Of a stretch of 64,000 nucleotides of DNA, positions 18,044 to 25,038 are shown one piece after another. Position 1 is the stretch's first letter. Every line of letters begins with the position of its first letter. This DNA is from JACVRM01 sp963809765 (GTDB taxonomy: Bacteria; Actinomycetota; Thermoleophilia; Gaiellales; Gaiellaceae). Made by a program: the position numbers and the translations under genes. Where the stretch lies: positions 1,364,001-1,428,000 of the forward strand of contig CAWEKT010000003.1 of the NCBI GenBank assembly GCA_963809765.1. The letters run 5' to 3'. The notes under the pieces are model-generated. The model did not search any database. It was not told where the DNA came from and was given only the letters and a program-made list of their open reading frames with translations.

Positions 18044-19302
18044 GCACCAACGGCAGGCGGCGAGTCGTCATCACCGGCGTCGGCGCCGTCACGCCGCTCG
18101 GGAACGACATCGACACGACCTGGGCGAACCTGATCGCCGGCAAGAGCGGCGCAAATCGCATTCAGGCGTTCGATGCGAGCGAGTACCCCGTCGACTTCGC
18201 CTGCGAGCTCAAGGATTTCGATCCGGCGGAGTGGATCGAGCACAAGCAAGCGCGGCGCATGGACCGCTTCGCCCAGATGATCACCGCCGCCGCGCGGCAG
18301 GCTGAGACGGACTCGGGGTTCGCCGTCGAGCCGGAAGCGGACCGCGTGGGCGCTGCGATCGCCACCGGGATCGGCGGTCTGAAGGCTTTCCAGGACTGCT
18401 ACGACAAGCTGCTGGTCAGCGGCCCCGACCGGGTCAACCCGTTCTCGATCCCGCAGATCATTCCCAACATGGGCGCCGCCTGGGTCTCGATGGAGCTCGG
18501 CACGCGTGGCCCGCTCTCCTCGCAGTGCACAGCCTGTGCCGCCTCGAACATGGCCATCGGCGACGGCATGGACGCGATCCGCCTCGGCCGGGCGGACGTG
18601 ATGTTCTGTGGCGGGACCGAGGCCGGGATCACGAGCGTCGGCATCGCCGGCTTCAGCGCGATGCGCGCGCTGTCACGGCGCCTCGACGACCCCGAGAGGG
18701 CGAGCCGCCCCTTCGACATGAACCGCGACGGCTTCGTCATGGGCGAGGCCGGGGCCGTGCTCGTGCTCGAGGAGCTCGAGCATGCGAAACGGCGCGGCGC
18801 GAAGATCTACGCCGAGGTGCTCGGCTACGGGCTCTCCTCCGACGCCAAGCACGTCACCGAGCCGGACCCGACCGGCGCCAACCCGGCACGGGCTCTGACG
18901 ATGGCGCTCGGCGATGCAGGCATCGACCCCGGCGAGATCGACTACATCAACGCGCACGGCACCTCGACGCCGCTGGGTGACGCGGCCGAGACGCGGGTGA
19001 TCAAGCTGGCGCTCGGCGAGGAGAACGCCAGGCAGACGGCGATCTCGTCGACGAAGGGCGCGACTGGCCACTGCCTGGGCGCCGCGGGCGCCGTGGAGGC
19101 GATCTTCTGCGTCCTCGCCGTGCAGAACGGCGTCCTGCCGCCGACGATCAACTACGAAGATCCGGATCCCAAGTGCGACCTCGACTACGTCCCGAACGAG
19201 GCGCGCGAGGCTGACGTCCGGGTCGCCGTCAACAACTCCTTCGGCTTCGGCGGCCACAACGCCTGCGTCGTCTTCACCCGCTACGACGCCGCCGGCCCCT
19301 AG
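18040..19302 (+). CDS. fabF: 3-oxoacyl-ACP synthase II FabF
   Basis: FabF elongates acyl-ACP by condensation with malonyl-ACP. The 420-residue product starts MSTNGRRRVVITGVGAVTPLG and has the full catalytic set: Cys in SSQCTACAASN, His in NAHGTSTPLGD and His in TKGATGHCLGAAG, plus the NNSFGFGGHN tail motif. Frame is intact. It is separated from fabG by 196 bases that hold a hairpin and a TACGCT box but no acpP. The start ATG overlaps a possible mini-ORF. It converges with a small membrane-protein gene 20 bases downstream. Confidence 0.96.
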   Translation: MSTNGRRRVVITGVGAVTPLGNDIDTTWANLIAGKSGANRIQAFDASEYPVDFACELKDFDPAEWIEHKQARRMDRFAQMITAAARQAETDSGFAVEPEADRVGAAIATGIGGLKAFQDCYDKLLVSGPDRVNPFSIPQIIPNMGAAWVSMELGTRGPLSSQCTACAASNMAIGDGMDAIRLGRADVMFCGGTEAGITSVGIAGFSAMRALSRRLDDPERASRPFDMNRDGFVMGEAGAVLVLEELEHAKRRGAKIYAEVLGYGLSSDAKHVTEPDPTGANPARALTMALGDAGIDPGEIDYINAHGTSTPLGDAAETRVIKLALGEENARQTAISSTKGATGHCLGAAGAVEAIFCVLAVQNGVLPPTINYEDPDPKCDLDYVPNEAREADVRVAVNNSFGFGGHNACVVFTRYDAAGP

Positions 19303-19322
19303 CCGGCCGCCGAGCGAGGCTC

Positions 19323-19724
19323 TCAGCCCGAGCGGAGCGGGATGCCGGCGGCGGCCGGGTCGGCGGCCGGCCGGAGCGTGAACGCGAGCAGGCCGAGGAT
19401 GGGGAGGCCGAGCGTGAGCGTGCTCGGTACGACCAGCGCGGCCGCCATGCCGCACCACCCGGCCGTCCGCCACCAGAACGCTGCCGGCCCGGTCCACTTG
19501 AGCGCGCCGGCCGTGAACACGGCGCTGCCGCCGATCAGCCCGCCGAAGAGTGCGGCGGAGACCGTGGTGTGGTGGCCGGCGTCTACCGCCAGCGAGAGGC
19601 TGGTCAAGAGGATGACGATGCCTGCCGCGACCGCCACGAGTCGCCAGCCTTCGCCCGGCCCCTGCGGTCGTATGCCGGCGAGACCGACGCACAGGAGCAG
19701 GGTCGAGTAGGCGAGGAAGAGCAC
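19323..19724 (-). CDS. Small four-helix membrane protein of unknown function
   Basis: The 133-residue product (GTG start at 19724) has four hydrophobic segments: about 1-18, 28-50, 55-78 and 92-117, joined by short loops, with a prolyl-alanyl tail (RPAADPAAAGI). No family signature was recognised. It lies between fabF (convergent) and the HAD gene (divergent, 52 bases apart). The reading frame has good third-position GC and a plausible topology, which is the basis for calling it a gene. Confidence 0.6.
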   Translation of the reverse strand: MLFLAYSTLLLCVGLAGIRPQGPGEGWRLVAVAAGIVILLTSLSLAVDAGHHTTVSAALFGGLIGGSAVFTAGALKWTGPAAFWWRTAGWCGMAAALVVPSTLTLGLPILGLLAFTLRPAADPAAAGIPLRSG

Positions 19725-19763
19725 CGTTTAGACGATGCCAGGTCGCACGCGAGCGCGCATCGC

Positions 19764-19769
19764 TACGCT
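19764..19769 (+). promoter_or_regulatory. -10 box TACGCT of the HAD gene
   Basis: TACGCT followed by seven bases and GTG 19777; leaderless layout. Confidence 0.45.
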
Positions 19770-19776
19770 CGCCGCC

Positions 19777-20424
19777 GTGGAGCGCTGGGCGACCTTCGAC
19801 TGCTACGGCACGCTCGTCGACTGGAACGCCGGCATCCGGTCGGCGCTCGCTCGCCTCTTCGGCGAGCAGCAAGCGGACGCGATGCTCGCGCGCTACCACG
19901 AGCTCGAGCCGCAGGTCCAGGCGGATAGCCCGGGCCTGTCGTACCGGCACGTGATGGCGTCAGTTCTCGCACAGCTCGACGAGGTGCCGGCCGGCGAGGA
20001 GGACGCGCTCGCACTGTCGCTGCCCGGCTGGCCCGTCTTCCCCGAGGTGCCGACCGCGCTCGCCGAAGCCCGAGCGCGAGGCTGGCGGCTTGCGGTCCTC
20101 TCCAACACGGACCCTGACCTGATCGAGGCGTCGAAGGCGGCACTCGGTGTCCCCTTCGACGAGACCGTGGTCGCGTCCGCGATCGGGTCGTACAAGCCGG
20201 CGCACGGGCACTGGGACGAGTTCTTCCGCCGAACTGCGGCCCCCCGCGCGGCGCATGTCCATGTGGCCGCGAGCCTCTTTCACGACGTCGCGCCTGCACG
20301 CGAGCTGGGCCTGCGCAGCGTGTGGATCAATCGCCTCGGCGAGCAGCCCGAGCCTGAGCCCGACCGCGAGCTTCCCGACCTCTCGCGCCTGCCAGACACG
20401 CTCGACGACCTCGTCGCCGCATGA
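19777..20424 (+). CDS. HAD-superfamily hydrolase, haloacid dehalogenase type II-like
   Basis: The product of about 215 residues starts VERWATFDCYGTLVDWN, with HAD motif I (DCYGT: note Cys between the aspartate and Tyr, as in the type II haloacid dehalogenase family), motif II (VLSNTDP), motif III (GSYKPAHGHW, Lys) and motif IV-like HVAASLFHDVAPA. The cap-region layout fits 2-haloacid dehalogenases, but substrates in this family vary and cannot be read from sequence. GTG 19777 is preferred over the upstream 19735 start because of the TACGCT box. The stop overlaps the next gene's ATG (ATGA). Confidence 0.85.
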   Translation: MERWATFDCYGTLVDWNAGIRSALARLFGEQQADAMLARYHELEPQVQADSPGLSYRHVMASVLAQLDEVPAGEEDALALSLPGWPVFPEVPTALAEARARGWRLAVLSNTDPDLIEASKAALGVPFDETVVASAIGSYKPAHGHWDEFFRRTAAPRAAHVHVAASLFHDVAPARELGLRSVWINRLGEQPEPEPDRELPDLSRLPDTLDDLVAA

Positions 20425-21314
20425 GGCTCAGGTCGTACACAGACGGTGACTTCGAAGAGGTCCACGCTCTCCTCGACGAGGTCAGCCGGCGAGATCGCGG
20501 CGAGCCCTACGGCGAGTCCGAGCTTCGCACCTGGCTCGCCACGCCAACCCTGAACCAGGCCATGGACATCAGGCTGGCGGAGCGCGACGGCCGCATCGTG
20601 GGCTACGCGGACGTCGACGTCGAGGGTGACCCGCCGCTCTGGTGGAGCGACTTCCAGGTCAGGCCCGGGGAGGACGTGGGCGTGGTCACGGGCGCGCTGA
20701 TGGCCTGGCTCGGAGAGCGCACGAGCGGCCAGCGGGTACGGGTCTGGGCTTCCGCCGCCAACACGCCGCTGCGAGAGGCCTTTGCCGCCGCCGGCTTCGG
20801 CGTGCGCCGCTACTCGTACTCGATGGAGACCCAGCTCGAGGACCTGCAGGAGCCGGTCTGGCCCGATGGGATCACCGTCCGCACGTACCGCGACGGTGAC
20901 GGCCCGTTGACCTTCGAGGTCAACCGGGAGGTCTGGCTCGACACCTGGTCTCCGCTCGCGGAGACCTACGAGCAGTGGGCGCACTGGTCGCTCGAGTCGG
21001 AGTACCACGATCCGGAGCTCTGGTTCATGGCCGAGGACGGCGATGAGATCTGCGGCTTCGCCCTCTGCATGCGCAGCGACCGGCGGGCCGACACCGGCTG
21101 GGTCAACATCCTCGGCGTGCGCCGTCCGTGGCGGCGGCGCGGGCTGGGAGAGGCCCTGCTCCGCCACGCCTTTCGCGCCTTCGCCGGCAAGGGCCTCACG
21201 CGCGCGGGCCTCGGCGTCGACGCCGAGAGCCCGACGGGTGCCACGCGCTTGTACGAACGCGTGGGCATGCGCGTCTACCACGAGACCGTCTTCTACGAGC
21301 GGGCGCCGTCGTGA
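20421..21314 (+). CDS. Double-GNAT acetyltransferase, first paralogue
   Basis: The 297-residue product (MRLRSYTDGDFEEVHALLD) contains two GNAT folds. The N-terminal one (about 1-140) lacks an obvious acetyl-CoA loop; the C-terminal one (about 150-297) has the motif VRRPWRRRGLGEALL, matching the R/Q-x-x-G-x-G/A acetyl-CoA site, and ends in a typical YERVGM beta-bulge region. The layout resembles mycothiol synthase MshD, but MshD function cannot be assigned from this alone. It is coupled by four-base overlaps to the HAD gene before and a second double-GNAT gene after. Confidence 0.82.
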   Translation: MRLRSYTDGDFEEVHALLDEVSRRDRGEPYGESELRTWLATPTLNQAMDIRLAERDGRIVGYADVDVEGDPPLWWSDFQVRPGEDVGVVTGALMAWLGERTSGQRVRVWASAANTPLREAFAAAGFGVRRYSYSMETQLEDLQEPVWPDGITVRTYRDGDGPLTFEVNREVWLDTWSPLAETYEQWAHWSLESEYHDPELWFMAEDGDEICGFALCMRSDRRADTGWVNILGVRRPWRRRGLGEALLRHAFRAFAGKGLTRAGLGVDAESPTGATRLYERVGMRVYHETVFYERAPS

Positions 21315-22255
21315 CCGACGTGCGCCTGCGGTCGCCACGACCCGACGAGAAGGCCACGCTCGCCGAGCTCATCAACAGCGTCGGCCAGGCGCTGCTCGGC
21401 GAGAACCTCGTCTCCGAGGAGGACGTCGAAGCGTGGTACACGAGCCCTGCGATCGACCCCGACCGCGACCTGCTCGTCGCTGAGGAGACGGACGGCGGGC
21501 TCGTCGGCGCCGGCAGCCTGGTGGACGCCGCCGAGGACCACGCCATCATCTGGCTCCGCGTCGTGCTGCATCCCGCGCGGGCGCCTGAGGGGCTGGGCGA
21601 GCAGCTGCTCGCCCCGCTCGAGCAGCGGGCGCGGGAGCTCGGGACCGACCGCTCGCTGCTCCACGCTGGCTGCCTGAGTGCCGAGACCGAGCTGCGAGCG
21701 CTCTACGAGCGCAGCGGCTACGAGCTCGTCCGCCACTTCTTCCGCATGCAGGTCGACCTCGGCGGCGAGCTCCCCGAGCCCGAGTGGCCCGAGGGGCTGG
21801 AGCTGCGCCCCTTCGATCCCGACGAGCACTTCGCGCTCGTGCACGCAGCTGACGAGGAGGCGTTCGAGGATCACTGGGGCTCGGTGCACACGTCGCTCGA
21901 GGAGTGGCGGCACTTCATGACCGCGGCCCACTACGACCCCGCGCTCTGGTACGTCGTCTGGGACGGGAACGAGATCGCGGGCTTCTCGCTCTGCAACGCG
22001 AACTGGACGGGCGACCAAGGACTGGGCTGGGTGAACGTGCTCGGCGTCCGCCGCCCCTGGCGCCGTCGCGGTCTCGCTCTGGCCCTACTGGTGCACTCGT
22101 TCCGTGAGCTCGAACAGCGCGGCATGAACCGGGTCGCCCTGGGCGTCGACGCCGAGAATCTGACGGGCGCGCTCCGGCTCTACGAGAAGGCCGGCATGCG
22201 CGTCGTCCGCCAGTCCGACACCTGGCAGAAGCCGCTCTCCGCCGTCGGCGCATGA
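21311..22255 (+). CDS. Double-GNAT acetyltransferase, second paralogue
   Basis: Start GTG 21311 overlaps the previous stop. The 314-residue protein again has two GNAT halves; the C-terminal half shares GWVNVLGVRRPWRRRGL (one residue different from its neighbour's GWVNILGVRRPWRRRGL), LGVDAEN and YEKAGM with the upstream gene, so the two arose by duplication. The N-terminal half (RLRSPRPDEKATLAELINS) has a more regular GNAT look than the first paralogue's. The stop overlaps the next start (ATGA). Substrate unknown; the pairing suggests related but distinct substrates. Confidence 0.82.
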   Translation: MTDVRLRSPRPDEKATLAELINSVGQALLGENLVSEEDVEAWYTSPAIDPDRDLLVAEETDGGLVGAGSLVDAAEDHAIIWLRVVLHPARAPEGLGEQLLAPLEQRARELGTDRSLLHAGCLSAETELRALYERSGYELVRHFFRMQVDLGGELPEPEWPEGLELRPFDPDEHFALVHAADEEAFEDHWGSVHTSLEEWRHFMTAAHYDPALWYVVWDGNEIAGFSLCNANWTGDQGLGWVNVLGVRRPWRRRGLALALLVHSFRELEQRGMNRVALGVDAENLTGALRLYEKAGMRVVRQSDTWQKPLSAVGA

Positions 22256-23028
22256 GCACGCTGCGCGCGCGCTGCCCGCACTGCCGCACGCTGACGGCGG
22301 TCGCGGTCGGGCCGGAGTACGAGTGCCACGCCTGCGGGGCCGTCTTTCCCGCCGGCCTCGTGCGCGTGCCGCGCGCGTGGGGCGTGGGCGGGGAGGCGAT
22401 GGCCGAGGCGGCCCGGCTGCCGCTGGCCTACCCGGAGGCAGCCGTGATCGAGGAGGACTCGCTGCTGGAACAGACCCTCGCCGTCGCTGCGCACCTGCCC
22501 GTGCGGCCGCTGGTGCTCGGCGGTTGCTGCTGCGCGCACGTCGGTGCCGCCGAGGCGCTCGCCGCCCGCCACGGGCGGCTGGCGATCCTGTGGCTCGACG
22601 CCCACGGCGATCTGAACACGATCGAGAGCTCGCCCACGGGCAATCCCTGGGCGACGCCGCTGCGGCGGCTGATCGACGGCGGCGTGGTGGAGCCGGAGGA
22701 CGTTGCCCTCGTTGGCGCCCGCAACCTCGATCCGCCGGAGGAGGCGTTCATCGCCGAGCGCGGCGTCCACGTAGGTGAGGGGGCGCTCGAGCGTGCGCTG
22801 GAAGGCGTCGGTGGCGTCTACGTCGCGCTCGACTGTGACGTGCTCGAGCCCGAGGCCGTCCGCTCGTTCATGCCCGAGCCCGGCGGGTTGCGCGAGGCCG
22901 AGGTCGCGGAGCTGCTGCGGACAGCGGCACGCGGCTCCACCGTGGTGGGCGCCGGCGTGACCGCCGCGCTGCCCGACTCGGACAACGTCGCGCCGATCGA
23001 GCGTCTCTGCGCAGCGCTCTGGCCGTAG
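22252..23028 (+). CDS. Arginase/agmatinase-fold protein with N-terminal zinc ribbon
   Basis: The 258-residue product opens with a zinc-ribbon-like pair, CPHC (8-11) and CHAC (25-28), followed by an arginase-superfamily domain: LGGCCCAHVG (89-98), WLDAHGDLNT (114-123) and VALDCDVLEP (191-200). These match the order of metal-binding motifs of ureohydrolases, but the first motif is GGCCCAH rather than GGDHS and the last aspartate of DxDxxDP is Glu. Metal binding through cysteines, or loss of canonical activity, is possible. It is the last gene of the HAD-GNAT-GNAT operon, joined by an ATGA overlap. Family level is clear; reaction is not. Confidence 0.78.
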   Translation: MSTLRARCPHCRTLTAVAVGPEYECHACGAVFPAGLVRVPRAWGVGGEAMAEAARLPLAYPEAAVIEEDSLLEQTLAVAAHLPVRPLVLGGCCCAHVGAAEALAARHGRLAILWLDAHGDLNTIESSPTGNPWATPLRRLIDGGVVEPEDVALVGARNLDPPEEAFIAERGVHVGEGALERALEGVGGVYVALDCDVLEPEAVRSFMPEPGGLREAEVAELLRTAARGSTVVGAGVTAALPDSDNVAPIERLCAALWP

Positions 23029-23046
23029 AACCCGCGGGCAGGGGCG

Positions 23047-23052
23047 TACAAT
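23047..23052 (+). promoter_or_regulatory. -10 box TACAAT of accD
   Basis: TACAAT lies eight bases before GTG 23061; the best consensus -10 among the leaderless-type starts here. Confidence 0.5.
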
Positions 23053-23060
23053 CGGTCACC

Positions 23061-23909
23061 GTGGCGGAGCGCATCGACGTCTCGATCGAGCATCGCCACG
23101 ACCCGGAGCCCGAGCGCGAGGGGAAGCAGCACCCGAATACCTGCCCGTCCTGCGGTTCCCACTACCGCGACGACGAGCTCGAGGAGCACCTCGGCGTCTG
23201 CCCGCAGTGCGGCCATCACTTCCGCGTGCGGGCCCGCAGCCGCATCGAGCAGCTGACCGACCCCGGAACGTTCGTCGAGGAGGCAGCCGAGCTGCGCTCC
23301 GAGGACCCGCTCGAGTTCTTCGACCTGCGCCCGTACACCGAGCGCCTGGCCGAGGCCGAGCTCGCCACCGGCCTTGGGGACGCAATGGTGATCGGCAAGG
23401 GCGAGATCGGCGGCCAGGCGTGCGAGCTCGCGGTCATGGACTTCGACTTCATGGGCGGCTCGATGGGCAGCGTCGTCGGCGAGAAGTTCGCGCGTGCCTG
23501 CGAGAGCGCCGCGAGTCGTGGCGGGGCGCTCGTCACCGTCACCGCCTCGGGCGGTGCGCGCATGCAGGAGGGGATCCTCTCGCTGATGCAGCTCCCCAAG
23601 ACCGTCTGCGCCGTGGCCGACCTCCACGACGCCCGCGGCGCGATGATCACCGTCATGGCGCACCCGACCACCGCCGGCGTGCTCGCCAGCTTCGCCACGC
23701 TCGGCGACCTGACGGTGGCCGAGCCCGGTGCCCTGCTGGCGTTCACGGGGCCGCGGGTCGTGCAGCAGACGACGCGTGAGAAGCTCCCGGACGACTTCGG
23801 CCTGGCGGAGTCCAACTACCGCTTCGGCCACCTTGACGCGATCGTCGCTCGCGGCGAGCTCCGTCCTTACCTGACCCGCGCACTCGGGCTGTTCGAGAAT
23901 GGCCGCTGA
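23061..23909 (+). CDS. accD: Acetyl-CoA carboxylase carboxyltransferase beta subunit
   Basis: AccD with AccA transfers CO2 from carboxybiotin to acetyl-CoA, making malonyl-CoA for the fab pathway. The 282-residue product has the four-cysteine zinc ribbon (CPSC about residue 29, CPQC about residue 51), then the crotonase-like carboxyltransferase domain with MGGSMGSVVGEK, SGGARMQEG and the oxyanion-type loop PTTAGV. Start GTG 23061 follows the TACAAT box. It overlaps accA by 11 bases. The separate AccA/AccD form is the bacterial type, rather than the fused AccD5-type of many actinobacteria. Confidence 0.95.
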   Translation: MAERIDVSIEHRHDPEPEREGKQHPNTCPSCGSHYRDDELEEHLGVCPQCGHHFRVRARSRIEQLTDPGTFVEEAAELRSEDPLEFFDLRPYTERLAEAELATGLGDAMVIGKGEIGGQACELAVMDFDFMGGSMGSVVGEKFARACESAASRGGALVTVTASGGARMQEGILSLMQLPKTVCAVADLHDARGAMITVMAHPTTAGVLASFATLGDLTVAEPGALLAFTGPRVVQQTTREKLPDDFGLAESNYRFGHLDAIVARGELRPYLTRALGLFENGR

Positions 23910-24867
23910 GGACGAGCTCCGCCTCCGCGCCCGGCTGAGCAAGCTCCGCTCGCTGCCGCTCCTGCGCGGCGCGCGGCTGTCCGGGGAGCTTGCGCGCCTG
24001 CAGCGTCAGCTCGACCGGATCGCCGAGCCCGCCGCCGAGGAGGACATCTGGCGCTCGGTCGAGCTCGCGCGCCACGACCAGCGGCCCTACACGCTCGACT
24101 ACGTCGACCGCCTGATCGAGGACTTCGTCGAGATCCACGGCGACCGTGCCCGCGCCGACGACAAGGCCGTCGTCGCCGGGCTGGGCCGCTTCGGCGGCCG
24201 GACCGTCGTCGTGCTGGGCCAGCAGAAGGGACGCGACATCGGCGAGCGCACGCGGCGCAACTTCGGGATGGCCTACCCCGAGGGCTACCGCAAGGCGATG
24301 CGCGCCATGACGCTCGCCGACCGGCACGGCTTTCCGCTCCTGACGCTGGTGGACACACCGGGCGCCTACCCGGGCGTCGCCGCCGAGCAGCACGGCCAAG
24401 GAGGCGCGATCGCAGCTTCGCAGTCGGTGCTCGCGCGCCTGTCGGTGCCGGTCGTCAGCTGCATCATCGGCGAGGGGGGCTCAGGCGGCGCGATCGCGAT
24501 CGCGCTCGCCGACCGGGTGCTCATGCAGCAGCACGCGCTCTACTCGGTCATCTCCCCGGAGGGCTGCGCAGCGATCCTCTGGCGGGACGCCGGCGAGGCG
24601 CGCAAGGCCGCCGCCGCGCTGCGCCCGGATGCCGGCAACTGCCTGGAGCTCGGTGTGATCGACGCCATCGTCCCGGAGCCGAGCGGGGGCGCCCACACCG
24701 ACCATGACGAGGCGGCCCGGCTGCTCGGCGAGTCGCTCGAGGCGGCGCTGTCGGGGCTCGTGGGCGTCGCTGCCGACGACCTCCGCCGCGGGCGGCGGGA
24801 GCGTTTCCGCCGCCTCGGCGTCTTCACGGAGGCACCGGCGGCCGCAACAGTCGCTCCGGTGCCGTAA
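23899..24867 (+). CDS. accA: Acetyl-CoA carboxylase carboxyltransferase alpha subunit
   Basis: The 322-residue product starts MAAEDELRLRARLSKLRSLP inside the end of accD. It has the N-terminal helical hairpin, YTLDYVDRLIEDFVEIHGDR, GQQKGRDIGERTRRNFGM, PEGYRKAMRAM, VDTPGAYPGV and EGGSGGAIAIAL, all classical AccA segments, and a C-terminal tail RRGRRERFRRLGVF. Frame is intact. No accB or accC is present in the window. Together with birA and the fab genes, it supplies malonyl-CoA to membrane lipid synthesis. Confidence 0.95.
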   Translation: MAAEDELRLRARLSKLRSLPLLRGARLSGELARLQRQLDRIAEPAAEEDIWRSVELARHDQRPYTLDYVDRLIEDFVEIHGDRARADDKAVVAGLGRFGGRTVVVLGQQKGRDIGERTRRNFGMAYPEGYRKAMRAMTLADRHGFPLLTLVDTPGAYPGVAAEQHGQGGAIAASQSVLARLSVPVVSCIIGEGGSGGAIAIALADRVLMQQHALYSVISPEGCAAILWRDAGEARKAAAALRPDAGNCLELGVIDAIVPEPSGGAHTDHDEAARLLGESLEAALSGLVGVAADDLRRGRRERFRRLGVFTEAPAAATVAPVP

Positions 24868-24872
24868 CCGCG

Positions 24873-24902
24873 TTTTCCACACCGTCCACAGTGTTATCCC
24901 CC
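24873..24902 (+). other. Three DnaA-box-like sites in a row
   Basis: TTTTCCACA (24873-24881, 8/9 to TTATCCACA), CCGTCCACA (24882-24890, 6/9) and TTATCCCCC (24894-24902, 7/9) follow each other on the same strand between accA and ligD. They could bind DnaA away from the origin or be chance in a TCC-rich stretch. Confidence 0.3.
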
Positions 24903-25038
24903 GCACCGGGCGAGCGGAGGGGAAGAAATCGCCCGTTTACAGGCCGAAATCTGATCGTTTGGCCAGGTCTTGTGCCCCCCGCGCAGTGGTGTTCGCCACG
25001 GCTGCTTTCCGCTTGTCAGCACGGCTAGAACTCCGTCC

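Noticed and set aside
22818..23942. Long minus-strand frame opposite the arginase-fold gene and accD
   Set aside because: Same shadow effect; the plus-strand proteins have clear catalytic motifs and coupled starts and stops.
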